A stretch of 12,759 nucleotides of DNA, from contig JBHHZI010000095.1 in assembly GCA_046757965.1 (NCBI GenBank), positions 1-12,759 on the forward strand. The letters are read 5' to 3'. Position numbers and translations under genes: made by a program. The stretch comes from JBHHZI01 sp046757965 (GTDB taxonomy: Bacteria; Acidobacteriota; Polarisedimenticolia; SMYD01). Positions 1 to 7,558 of this stretch are shown one piece after another. The notes below the pieces were generated by a model. It made no database searches. It was not told where the DNA came from and saw only the letters and a program-made list of their open reading frames with translations. Position 1 is the first letter of the stretch. Each line of letters begins with the position of its first letter.

Positions 1-62
1 GTCCTCCCAGAATCGCCGGCCTCCAGGCCCTACCCCCTGTTGCCGGCGGCACCAAGAGGGAG

Positions 63-88
63 GGCGCCGGGCGGCGCCTCCGGAGAGG
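63..88 (+). promoter_or_regulatory. Hairpin and Shine-Dalgarno site before the FG-GAP gene
   Basis: Two copies of the self-complementary hexamer GGCGCC (63-68 and 73-78) are separated by four bases and can form a six-pair hairpin. The purine-rich GGAGAGG at 82-88 follows, six bases before the ATG at 95. This Shine-Dalgarno match is the reason for choosing ATG 95 over the internal ATG at 164, which has no comparable site. Whether the hairpin affects translation is inference. No convincing promoter is visible in the 94 bases available. Confidence 0.5.
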
Positions 89-94
89 CCAGCG

Positions 95-3000
95 ATGAGA
101 CCGACGCCCAGGAAGATCCGCCAGGCCCCCGCGGGCGCGCGAGCCCGGGCGGCAACGCCCGGGATGCGGTGGCTGCTCCTGGCCGGTGCCGCAGCCGGCC
201 TGCTTATCGGTGCCGGGACGGGAGACGCCGGGGGAGCGCAGACGGCCGCCCCCCCCGTTCCGGCCGGCTGGCTCCACGACGTCAGCCGGGAGATCCGTCG
301 GCTCGAATACCGGTTCTCCGACCGCGGAGACGGCTCCTGGTCGGCGCCGAACCGTGCGCAGGGCCTGCGGACGACCATCCGCGAGTCGGGCCTGGAGGTG
401 GTCTCCCGCACCCGCGGCGCCGAGGCGTTCCGGCTCACGCTGCGGCTCACCGGGTTCGGGCGCGAGGGCGTCCTGTCGCCCCCGGGAAGCGCGGGGATCG
501 TCCACGACGGCGAGAGGATCGAACTGCGCTACGCGAGGCTCACCGAGTGGTACGTCAACGAGCGCCGCGGCCTCGAGCAGGCGTTCACGCTCCCGGCACC
601 GCCGGAGGGCGCCGCGGTCGGACCGGTCGTTCTGGAGATGGCCCTCGGCGGCGCCGGCCCGCGGGCGAAGCTGAGCGAGGACGCCCGCAGCGTCACCTTC
701 GCCTTCGCCCTCGGAAGCGGAACGCTGCTGCGCTATGCAGGCCTGGCGGTCGTCGATGCGGCCGGGGAGCCGGTGCCCGCGAGGCTGCACGCCGCGCCCG
801 GCCGGCTCCAGATCCGCATCGACGACGGGGGGGCGGTCTATCCACTCACCGTGGATCCCCTTATCGGCCAGTTCGGCTGGGGCGACGTCGGGACGGCCGG
901 GGACGTGCTGGGCGAGTCGGTGGCCACGGCGGGAGACGTCAACGGGGACGGCTTCAGTGACGTCATCGTCTCCGTCCGGGGATACGACAACGGCGAGGTG
1001 AACGAGGGGGCGGCCTTCCTGTACCTGGGGAGCGCCTCGTCGCTGTCGTCGACACCCGACTGGATGGCGGAGTCCAACCAGGGCCAGTTCCTCATGTCGC
1101 CGGACTTCGGGGTCTCGGTGGCCACCGCCGGCGACGTCAACGGTGACGGCTTCGACGACGTCATCATCGGGGCGTCGAAGTTCACCAACACCGTCTCCGA
1201 GGAGGGCGCGGCCTTCCTGTGGCTCGGAGGGGCGGGCGGCATGGGGCCCGACGGCAACCCCGGCAACGCGGACTGGTCGTACTTCCCGGGACAGCAGGAG
1301 TCGTTCTTCGGGTTCTCGGTGGCGACCGCCGGCGACGTGGACGGAGACGGCGATGACGACGTGATCATCGGCGCGCCCAAGGCCAGCAACGGCGAGATGA
1401 ACGAGGGGCGCGCCTTCCTGTTCGTCGGTGTCCCCGGTGGCCTGGCGGTCGCCCCGGCGTGGACCGCCGAGAGCAACCAGGCCTGCACCCCCGCGGGCAG
1501 CATCTGTCCCGGCCCCTGGTTCGGCGGCTCGGTGGCCGGGGCGGGCGACGTGAACGGGGACGGCTTCGACGACATCGTCATCGGAGCCCGGAGCTGGGAG
1601 GACGCGGGCTTCCTTGCGGGCGCCGCCTTCGTCTGGCACGGGAGCGCGTCGTTCGGGACGAACCCCGACGGCACCCCCGCCAACGCCACCTGGTTCGCGG
1701 AAGGGAACGGGCTGGCGGGCAGCTTCGGCGGGTCGGTGGCGACGGCGGGCGACGTGAACGGCGATGGCTTCGCGGACGTCATCATCGGGAGCACCGTGTA
1801 CTCCAACGGGCAGCAAGACGAGGGCGGAGCCTTCGTCTACCACGGAGGCGCCGCAGGGCTGGGCCCGATCGGCTCGCCGGCGAACGCCGACTGGCACGCG
1901 GAGGGGGACGAGGAGTTCGCCCGCCTGGGATCGTCGGTGGCCACCGCGGGCGACATCAACGGCGACGGCTTCGCCGACGTCATCGTGGGCGCCCCGTTCC
2001 ACGCGACGAACCAGGGCAGGGCGTACGTCTGGCTGGGTGGCGCCGGCGGGCTGGGCGCGGACGGCACCCCGGCGAATGCCGACGGCACAACGGGCGGTGC
2101 GTTTCCGGGGGGCTCCCAGACCGGCAAGTCCGTGGCCACGGCGGGGGACGTGAACGGCGACGGCTACAGCGACGTGATCGTGGGCTCCCCTGCATTCGAG
2201 GACACCGGCAGCCAGCAGGGTGCAGCCGCCGTCTACCTCGGCGAGGGGGACGGCCCGCTCGAGACGGCCTCCTGGGATTTCGACGGTGACGACGGCGGGG
2301 CGGCGCTCGGTATGTCCGTGGCGTCGGCCGGCGACACGAACGGCGACGGCTACAGCGAGGTGATCGTAGGGGCGCCGCGGTTCGACGGGGGCGAGGTCGC
2401 CGAGGGGAAGGTGTTCGTGTTCATCGGCTCCTCCGGCGGTCTGTTCCTGACGCCATCGTGGACCGCCGAGAGCGACCAGCGCGGCGCGGAGCTCGGCCAC
2501 GCGGTGGCATCGGCCGGGGACATGAACGGCGATGGCTTCAGCGACGTCGTCGCCGGCGCTCCGCTCTACGAGAAGACCCTGACCGACTCCGGCTGGGTCT
2601 TCGCCTGGCACGGCGGCCCCGCGGGGATCGGCGACGACGCCGGCCTGGGGGCGAACGGCACGCCGGCGAACGCCGACTGGGGGCAGGGAGGCGATCAGGC
2701 GGGGGGGCAACTGGGATTCTCGGTGGCGCCGGCCGGGGACGTGAACGGGGACGGGATCGGCGACCTCCTGCTGGGCGCACCCTTCTACGACGCCCCGGAG
2801 GCGGACGAGGGCAGGGCCTATCTCTTCGCCGGCTCGGCGGGCGGGGCTCCGTCGCTGATCTGGACCGCCGAAGCCGACCAGGCCGGTGCGGAGCTGGGAA
2901 CGTCGGTCGGCACGGCCGGCGACGTCGACGCCGACGGCTTCGGCGACGTGATCCTCGGCGCGCCCGGCTTCAGCAACCCCGAGGCGGGAGAGGGTGCGGC

Positions 3001-4903
3001 GGTCGTCTGGATGGGCGGCGGCGCCGGAATGGGCGCCGGCGGCACTCCCGGCAACGCCGCCTGGATGGCCGAGTCGGATCAGGCGGGGGCCCGCCTCGGG
3101 GAATCGGTGGGGACGGCGGGGGACGTGCTGGGAAACGGCTTCAGCGACGTGATGGTCGGCGCGCCCGGCTTCGCCGACGGCGAGGCCGGCGAGGGCGCGG
3201 TCTTCGTGTGGTACGCGTTCCCGGCCGGGCTCGGAGCCGACGGCACCCCCGCCAACGCCTGGTGGATGGCGGAGGGGGACGTGGCGGATGCGGAGCTGGG
3301 TGCTTCGGTGTCCTCCGGCGACCTGAACGGCGACGGCCTGGGAGACGTCCTCATCGGCGCCCCCGGCTTCGGGAACGTTCAGGCGGGGGAGGGGATCGCG
3401 CTGGCATGGTTCGGCAGCTCCTTCGGCCTGAACTTCGGATTTGCCGGCAGCCCCGCGGGCGCCGACTGGAAGGTCGAGAGCAACCAGGTGGGCGCGCGGC
3501 TGGGAGCCTCCGTGGCCTTCGCCGGCGACGTGAACGGCGACGGTTTCGGGGACATCATCGCGGGCGCGCCGGACTACGACTTCCCCGAGGTGGACGAGGG
3601 ACGGGCGTTCGTCTACTACGGCGGCGGCGGCGATGGTCTGCACCGGATCCCGCGGCAGGGGAACCCCGTCGGTCTGGGCCCGCTCCACGCGCTGGGGAAG
3701 TCGGACGGCGATACGTCGTTCCGGCTGCGGGTCCTGGCGCGGTCGCCCGGCGGACGAGCCAACGTCCGGCTGCTCTGGGAGGTGAAGCCGCTGGGCACAC
3801 CGTTCGACGGAACGGGACAGGTGCTCAGCCCGCTGCAGATGGACACGGGCTCGCCCGACTTTTTCGACGGAAGCGCCGTGGAGTTCGACGAGCTGATGCC
3901 GGGCCTGGCCCCCGGAACGTTCTACCGCTGGCGCGCGCGCATCCTCACCGACTCGCCGCTGTTCCCGCGGTCGCCATGGCTGACCATCCCCTACAACACC
4001 CGGAACGAGACCGACCTGCGCACCTCCGGCTGCCTGGACGACGACGGGGACGGCTACGGCCGCGCCGTCGATCCGCTCTGTCCTGCCGACCCCATCCTGG
4101 ATTGCGACGACGGCGAGGCGACCGTCTTTCCCGGGAACCCCGAGTCCTGCGACAACCTGGACAACAACTGCGACGGGACGGTGGACGAGGGAAACCCCGG
4201 CGGCGGAGCGTTCTGTGACACCGGGCGCCCGGGCGTCTGCGCCGACGGGACGATCACCTGCCTGGGCGGCGGCCTGCAGTGCAGGGAGGAGGTGTCGGCC
4301 TCCCTGGAGATCTGCGACAACCTGGACAATGACTGCAACGGCTTCGCGGACAACTTCGGGACCTCCTGTGGTGTCGGGCAGTGCGCGGCCACGGGTTCCT
4401 GCGTCGGCGGCGTCGACTCCTGTGTGCCCGGCATGCCCGCCGCCGAGGTCTGCGACGGGGTGGACAACGACTGCGACGGGGAACTGCCGTTGGACGAGTT
4501 CGACGGCGACGGTGACGGGGCCCTCGCCTGTGCGGACTGCGATGACGGGGCGCCGGGCGTGATCGCGATCCCAGGGCCGTTGACCGGTCTGGTCGTCGCC
4601 AGGCAGAACCCCAACCTCTGGCGCTGGCAATGGGACTCCCAGGCGATGCAGGCCGGCGTCGATACGGTCTACGACGTCTTCTCCGGGCTCATCCCGGACA
4701 TCGACCCGGTGGCCGGCTTCTCGGGAGGGAGCTGTGTCGGCGAAGACCTCACGATCCCGCGGTTCATCGACTTGAGCCCCGACCCGGCGCCGGGCGTGGC
4801 GGTTTACTTCCTGTTCCGGGGCCAGAACGGCTGCGGGGACGGGACCTTCGGAAGCGCCTTCCGCGACTCCACGGCCGCCGCCAGCCCGACCGCCTGCCTG
4901 TGA
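95..4903 (+). CDS. Giant secreted FG-GAP (integrin-alpha type) repeat protein with MopE-like C-terminal motifs
   Basis: This 1602-aa protein is probably secreted or surface-exposed and calcium-binding; its ligand cannot be told from the sequence. A basic N-terminus is followed by a hydrophobic signal-like segment at about residues 24-48. Residues 50-255 form a beta-rich domain of the kind that precedes FG-GAP repeats (motifs EWYVNERRGLEQ and YPLTVDPLI). Residues about 262-1182 hold 14 FG-GAP units of about 65 aa with the core SVATAGDVNGDGFxDVIxGAP, whose DxNxDGxxD loops are calcium ligands. Unit 12 (DVLGNGFSD) and unit 11 (DVDADGFGD) are degenerate. A fibronectin-like stretch covers about 1190-1320. 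Three MopE-like motifs follow: CDNLDNNCDG (1352), CDNLDNDCNG (1407) and CDGVDNDCDG (1453). A last Cys-containing domain is close to ones common in Acidobacteriota and Myxococcota. If ATG 164 were used, the signal peptide would be more conventional. No clear terminator follows. Confidence 0.93.
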   Translation: MRPTPRKIRQAPAGARARAATPGMRWLLLAGAAAGLLIGAGTGDAGGAQTAAPPVPAGWLHDVSREIRRLEYRFSDRGDGSWSAPNRAQGLRTTIRESGLEVVSRTRGAEAFRLTLRLTGFGREGVLSPPGSAGIVHDGERIELRYARLTEWYVNERRGLEQAFTLPAPPEGAAVGPVVLEMALGGAGPRAKLSEDARSVTFAFALGSGTLLRYAGLAVVDAAGEPVPARLHAAPGRLQIRIDDGGAVYPLTVDPLIGQFGWGDVGTAGDVLGESVATAGDVNGDGFSDVIVSVRGYDNGEVNEGAAFLYLGSASSLSSTPDWMAESNQGQFLMSPDFGVSVATAGDVNGDGFDDVIIGASKFTNTVSEEGAAFLWLGGAGGMGPDGNPGNADWSYFPGQQESFFGFSVATAGDVDGDGDDDVIIGAPKASNGEMNEGRAFLFVGVPGGLAVAPAWTAESNQACTPAGSICPGPWFGGSVAGAGDVNGDGFDDIVIGARSWEDAGFLAGAAFVWHGSASFGTNPDGTPANATWFAEGNGLAGSFGGSVATAGDVNGDGFADVIIGSTVYSNGQQDEGGAFVYHGGAAGLGPIGSPANADWHAEGDEEFARLGSSVATAGDINGDGFADVIVGAPFHATNQGRAYVWLGGAGGLGADGTPANADGTTGGAFPGGSQTGKSVATAGDVNGDGYSDVIVGSPAFEDTGSQQGAAAVYLGEGDGPLETASWDFDGDDGGAALGMSVASAGDTNGDGYSEVIVGAPRFDGGEVAEGKVFVFIGSSGGLFLTPSWTAESDQRGAELGHAVASAGDMNGDGFSDVVAGAPLYEKTLTDSGWVFAWHGGPAGIGDDAGLGANGTPANADWGQGGDQAGGQLGFSVAPAGDVNGDGIGDLLLGAPFYDAPEADEGRAYLFAGSAGGAPSLIWTAEADQAGAELGTSVGTAGDVDADGFGDVILGAPGFSNPEAGEGAAVVWMGGGAGMGAGGTPGNAAWMAESDQAGARLGESVGTAGDVLGNGFSDVMVGAPGFADGEAGEGAVFVWYAFPAGLGADGTPANAWWMAEGDVADAELGASVSSGDLNGDGLGDVLIGAPGFGNVQAGEGIALAWFGSSFGLNFGFAGSPAGADWKVESNQVGARLGASVAFAGDVNGDGFGDIIAGAPDYDFPEVDEGRAFVYYGGGGDGLHRIPRQGNPVGLGPLHALGKSDGDTSFRLRVLARSPGGRANVRLLWEVKPLGTPFDGTGQVLSPLQMDTGSPDFFDGSAVEFDELMPGLAPGTFYRWRARILTDSPLFPRSPWLTIPYNTRNETDLRTSGCLDDDGDGYGRAVDPLCPADPILDCDDGEATVFPGNPESCDNLDNNCDGTVDEGNPGGGAFCDTGRPGVCADGTITCLGGGLQCREEVSASLEICDNLDNDCNGFADNFGTSCGVGQCAATGSCVGGVDSCVPGMPAAEVCDGVDNDCDGELPLDEFDGDGDGALACADCDDGAPGVIAIPGPLTGLVVARQNPNLWRWQWDSQAMQAGVDTVYDVFSGLIPDIDPVAGFSGGSCVGEDLTIPRFIDLSPDPAPGVAVYFLFRGQNGCGDGTFGSAFRDSTAAASPTACL

Positions 4904-5043
4904 GGCAAGACGCCGTTGGTCGACCCATCCACTAGTGTCGCCGCCGCGTAGCTCGTCGCACCATCGACGATGAACGGAACTCGCTGTGTCCCGTCGAACC
5001 CCGAGCCGAGGCCGGACTCCCAGTGGTCCGGATCCGAGGAGCC

Positions 5044-5148
5044 GCGGATAGGAGGTACGAGCCCTGTTCGCGTCCGATAAGTGCGGATCCGTAAACCACG
5101 TGTCGTCGTCCGGAAACGGATTCTGGGGTAGTATGGCCCCGTACGGAC
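5044..5148 (+). repeat. Interspersed repeat, copy A (full length)
   Basis: This is a complete member of the repeat family. It has the head GCGGATAGG at 5044 and a tail TAGTATGGCCCCGTACGG ending at 5146. Its 97 bases from 5052 match copy B (11108-11204) with only two differences. Its two ends also align with copy C (7044-7144), and from head to the tail GTAC both are 101 bases. The left end GTACGAGCCC and right end GGCCCCGTAC are imperfect inverted repeats (8 of 10). An IS3 transposase fragment begins directly after the tail, so the copy lies at a junction of unrelated DNA. No conserved protein is encoded: both differences between A and B would change the amino acid in the open minus-strand frame. 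Confidence 0.9.
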
Positions 5149-5253
5149 AACCGCCGGCTGTTCGAGTCCATCGACAACATCCCGCCGGCGGAGCTGGAAG
5201 AAGCGTACTACCGACAGCGTGAAGCTCCCGCCATGACGGCGGGAATCAACTAA
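5149..5253 (+). pseudogene. IS3-family transposase OrfB, C-terminal fragment
   Basis: The reading frame from 5149 to the TAA at 5251-5253 begins NRRLFESIDNIPPAELEEAY and ends shortly after APAMTAG. The NRRL-ES-I-NIPPAE pattern is the conserved C-terminus of IS3-family OrfB, just beyond the DDE integrase core. Only 34 residues out of an expected 280 or so remain, with no start codon. It is broken at its 5' side exactly where repeat copy A ends. Confidence 0.88.
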
Positions 5254-5283
5254 TCGAGTCCCCGGGAAATCCGGGGCGGTTCA
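5149..5283 (+). mobile_element. Right-end remnant of an IS3-family insertion sequence
   Basis: This holds the last part of the transposase OrfB and the right terminal repeat. The terminal repeat reads inward from 5283 as TGAACCGCCCCGGATTTCCC. The TGA start and GC-rich form are as expected for IS3-family ends. The rest of the element, including orfA, the integrase catalytic DDE residues and the left end, is missing. Repeat copy A lies where the rest should be. The element cannot move by itself. Confidence 0.85.
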
Positions 5284-5437
5284 CGTCATTCACCTGTATG
5301 CTGTGTGGCTGGAAGAACCGTACCTCGAACGGCTGTTCGGGCAAGAGTACGGCGCTTACCGGGGCAGGACAGCAAGGTATCTTGGAGTCCGAAAAGGGAA
5401 GGCAAGGAAACAAGTTGAAGAACGATGCCGCAGGTAG
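5284..5437 (+). pseudogene. Isoprenylcysteine carboxyl methyltransferase / PEMT-like protein, C-terminal fragment
   Basis: Directly after the IS3 terminal repeat an open frame reads VIHLYAVWLEEPYLERLFG, then QEYGAYRGRTARYLG, and stops at TAG 5435-5437. The pattern EEPYL-R-FG-EY-AY-R-RYL is the C-terminal end of the small membrane methyltransferases of the ICMT and phospholipid-methyltransferase type. The EEP and Y residues sit in the cofactor-binding end. About 50 residues remain, and the membrane helices and the start are missing. The likely history is IS insertion into the gene followed by loss of the left part. That history is inference; the family call rests on the motif. Confidence 0.75.
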
Positions 5438-5509
5438 CCTCGAGAGGTGCAAGACGCCGACCGTGCGGAACAGGCAGCAGCGAGGAACAAGGAGACTGGA
5501 GGCCGCTCC

Positions 5510-6157
5510 ATGAATATTCTCGACGCTGTGCTGGTCCGATCGTTGCGGCCGCTGATGGTGCGAGCAATGCGACAGGTGCTTCGGGATAGATTTTCGCACG
5601 AGAGCTTGAAAGCGTTGATCCGAGAGATCTGGCGACAGTACAGAGCGCTTGCTCGCGGCCTGCCGGCGGAAGCGACGCTCGCGGCGCGCATCATGGTTCG
5701 TCTTGCCGCAGTAACGGCCGGCGTTTACCGGTCTCTGGTCGACGCTGGCCTGAGCCATGACGAGGCAAGGGAAAGGACGGCACGTGTTTCCTGGCTCCTC
5801 TACTCGAAGCTTGCCATCCTGCCGTGGAAGTTCACGGCGCTGCTGGCGCGGCCTCCCATCCGCCGTGTGCGCCGGGTGATGGATCTGCTCATGCGGTTTC
5901 CCTACGCCGCGCCGGGATACCGCATGAATTACGTTCCCACGGACGAAGGTACGGTGGGTTTCGACGTTCATCGCCGTCCCGCCGCAGAGTACTTCGCCCG
6001 TCAGGGATTGTCAGACGTCTGCGTCGTTGCATTCTGCAACCTCGACTACCCACTGGCCGATAGGTGGCGTGTGAAGCTGGAACGATCACAGACGCTTATT
6101 GGAGGTGCGAGGTACTGCGATTTCCGCTTCCGAGCACGCGGCGCGCGGGACGGATAA
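5510..6157 (+). CDS. L-2-amino-thiazoline-4-carboxylate (ATC) hydrolase family protein
   Basis: This is a 215-aa cytoplasmic protein. The family is named for the enzyme that opens the thiazoline ring of L-ATC to N-carbamoyl-cysteine, a step in L-cysteine formation in Pseudomonas. Most family members have unknown substrates, so the exact reaction here is uncertain. The diagnostic C-terminal block is present: FCNLDYPLADRW, LERSQTL and GARYCDFRF, with both conserved Cys residues. The N-terminal half is helical and Arg/Leu-rich. ATG 5510 is chosen because GGAGG (5498-5502) lies seven bases upstream. An in-frame ATG at 5447 would add 21 residues but has no comparable site. The lipoprotein gene follows after 131 bases in the same direction. 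Base composition is less GC-rich than the genes to the left, which suggests a different origin. Confidence 0.85.
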   Translation: MNILDAVLVRSLRPLMVRAMRQVLRDRFSHESLKALIREIWRQYRALARGLPAEATLAARIMVRLAAVTAGVYRSLVDAGLSHDEARERTARVSWLLYSKLAILPWKFTALLARPPIRRVRRVMDLLMRFPYAAPGYRMNYVPTDEGTVGFDVHRRPAAEYFARQGLSDVCVVAFCNLDYPLADRWRVKLERSQTLIGGARYCDFRFRARGARDG

Positions 6158-6288
6158 TCCGGTCGCAACGGTGTAGCCTGCAGCGGTCAGCAGCAGAACG
6201 ACGGCAGTGAGGAGAGGTCGGTTGGGAGAGTACGTCGCGGGTCGTCCTTCCCAAAAATGGAAACCGAGGAAACGAAAGCAGGTTCGTG

Positions 6289-7044
6289 ATGAAGATCAGG
6301 CTGAGACTCGGACCGGTCGCGATCGGTGTTTTCGTGCTGCTCGGGTGCCAGGGAGTCAGCCATGCGAAGGCCCAGGGAGACCGTGACCGAACGGAGACGG
6401 AGCTGGCGGTTAAAGCGGACAAGATCGCGTACCAGGCGCTTCCGGCACCGGCCGTGTTTCGTTCACAGGTACCGGACTCCCTGCGCGCGAACCTTCCGCC
6501 CGATCCCACCCCGTTCGGCAACCGCGTGCAGAAAATCAGTGGTTCCATCTCTATCCAAGCCTGGGATCGTACGGAGGAGACTCGTGCGAAGCCGCCGTAC
6601 ACGGACGACGCCGCACAGGTAACTGCAACGTTCACCACCGCTGACGGTGCCCGGTGGAAAGTGGTCCAAACGGAGATTGCTGCGCGCAAACCGGATGGTT
6701 CATCGCACTTGTTTGCCGGGTTGGGAACGAACGTGATCGTCCACGGCGATACGGGTAAAGAGAATCCCCTGATGCCGAAGATGAACGCGGCTCTCTCCAT
6801 GTGGGGTCCGGCGAAGGTATATAAAGACGGCGAGCTGGTGAAGGATGATGCCGTTCTCCACATCATGGTCACCAGCCGTGCACGCACGGCGTCGGATTTT
6901 CGGTATCAGCGTTACGACAGGACGGGGGGCCCAGTGGACGAGGTGCACCTGTTCCTGAATCCAAAGAACCACCTGCCCGCCCCGGGTGGTTTTCTGCACA
7001 TCATGTGGGAACGGGCAAGCGTAACGGCAAAGGAGCGCGGATAG
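6289..7044 (+). CDS. Predicted lipoprotein of unknown function
   Basis: This 251-aa protein carries a short basic N-terminus, a hydrophobic segment and a lipobox VLLGC with the acylated Cys at residue 20. It is therefore probably anchored in a membrane facing the periplasm or the outside. The mature part is soluble, rich in polar residues, and has no motif that I can tie to a known function. Notable stretches are NPLMPKMNAALSMWGPAKVY and DEVHLFLNPKNHLPAPGGF. ATG 6289 is preceded by a weak AGG site and by an in-frame GTG at 6286 that would add one residue. The TAG stop (7042-7044) lies in GGAGCGCGGATAG, which matches the head of the interspersed repeat. The original C-terminus may therefore have been replaced at that junction. 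Confidence 0.8.
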   Translation: MKIRLRLGPVAIGVFVLLGCQGVSHAKAQGDRDRTETELAVKADKIAYQALPAPAVFRSQVPDSLRANLPPDPTPFGNRVQKISGSISIQAWDRTEETRAKPPYTDDAAQVTATFTTADGARWKVVQTEIAARKPDGSSHLFAGLGTNVIVHGDTGKENPLMPKMNAALSMWGPAKVYKDGELVKDDAVLHIMVTSRARTASDFRYQRYDRTGGPVDEVHLFLNPKNHLPAPGGFLHIMWERASVTAKERG

Positions 7045-7144
7045 CGGATAGGCAGTATCAGGCCACATTCGAGTCCGGTAATGCTGATTCTGTCAACTTC
7101 CTACCGCCCTCTGCTGGGGGTTTTCGGCTAGTATGAGCCCGTAC
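7044..7144 (+). repeat. Interspersed repeat, copy C (full length)
   Basis: The head GCGGATAGGCAGTATC begins at 7044, preceded by an extra partial GCGGATAG. The tail GGCTAGTATGAGCCCGTAC ends at 7144. The first 75 bases match copy E (10849-10923) with three differences, and the first 37 match copy D. The tail (7116-7144) matches the inverted tail at 9282-9310 in 25 of 29 bases. Head and tail each contain an AGTAT-(CA)-GGCC core, so the element is bounded by imperfect direct repeats. CGGTA/TACCG within it can pair. It joins the end of the lipoprotein gene to a cut-off minus-strand gene. Confidence 0.88.
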
Positions 7145-7347
7145 AGGCGCGCCCGTTCGTACGAACCCTCGGCGTAGAACCTTTCCGCCGCACCGAACGC
7201 CGCGGCCCCCGGAGCCGGGGCAGCGGGATCGTCGGGCCCGTCCGCCGGGACCGCCGCGACCGGCATCAGGATGGCCATGGCCGCCATGGCAGCGATGGCC
7301 ACCACGACGACGATTCCGAAGGGGAGTACGAGCCAGGTCGATTTCAT
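7145..7347 (-). pseudogene. 5' fragment of a membrane-anchored or exported protein gene, cut by repeat copy C
   Basis: A minus-strand gene starts at ATG 7347 behind a purine-rich GGAAAGGG site. It encodes MKSTWLVLPFGIVVVVAIAA, a hydrophobic signal or anchor segment, then an Ala/Pro linker and AAERFYAEGSYERARLYG, which looks like the first helix of a TPR-type repeat. At that point (about 7144) the sequence passes into repeat copy C, and the frame ends within the repeat at 7093. The remaining 68 or so residues are only the start of a protein, so I call it truncated. The TPR resemblance is weak because it rests on a single helix. It points away from the gene at 7559, so the two shared an intergenic region. 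Confidence 0.6.
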
Positions 7348-7430
7348 TGTTTCCCTTTCCGGGCCGGCCGGCGATCACGAATTCGGGATAAATAGCCGGG
7401 GTCCAGTCATTTGGACACCCCGCCGGCCGA

Positions 7431-7459
7431 TTGGTTCCCGCCGGCCAGCCAAGTATATT
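7431..7459 (+). promoter_or_regulatory. Candidate sigma-70 type promoter for the FIMAH-repeat gene
   Basis: TTGGTT (7431-7436) and TATATT (7454-7459) are separated by exactly 17 bases in otherwise GC-rich DNA. Transcription would start near 7466, leaving a leader of about 93 bases before the ATG at 7559. The sequence CCGGCCAGCCA occurs twice around it, at 7441-7451 and 7462-7472, and could be an operator pair. That role is inference. Confidence 0.45.
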
Positions 7460-7558
7460 CCCGGCCAGCCAGCCGCGATCAGCCGGGAGCCGATTATTTC
7501 CGTGCATCACCCTGGTCCCTGGCGTCTGTCCCGGTGAAACCTATCCAAGGAGGCACCG

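Noticed and set aside
2458..4218. A long open frame, Arg/Gly-rich, within the FG-GAP gene (plus strand, other frame)
   Set aside because: Its product is an Arg-rich translation of the repeated GAC GTG AAC GGC GAC codons in a shifted frame; there is no domain or start site.
4904..5043. Minus-strand reading DHWESGLGSGFDGTQRVPFI continuing towards VDGATSY
   Set aside because: It looks somewhat protein-like and could be the remnant of a lost gene, but it is short, has no start, and extends without a break into the antisense of the FG-GAP gene.
6110..6250. Minus-strand hydrophobic reading RPLLTAVVLLLTAAGYTVAT, like a small secreted protein
   Set aside because: No start codon lies upstream in that frame, and the reading overlaps the end of the ATC-hydrolase-family gene.
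7074..7096. TTGACA on the minus strand in repeat copy C (also in copy E) as an outward promoter
   Set aside because: The -35 match is perfect, but the hexamer 17 bases further is CTCGAA, a poor -10 box; a functional promoter is not supported.
7040..7146. Integron attC site
   Set aside because: The size, cassette-like layout and partial symmetry fit, but the diagnostic GTTRRRY and RYYYAAC boxes are absent and no integrase gene is in the window.
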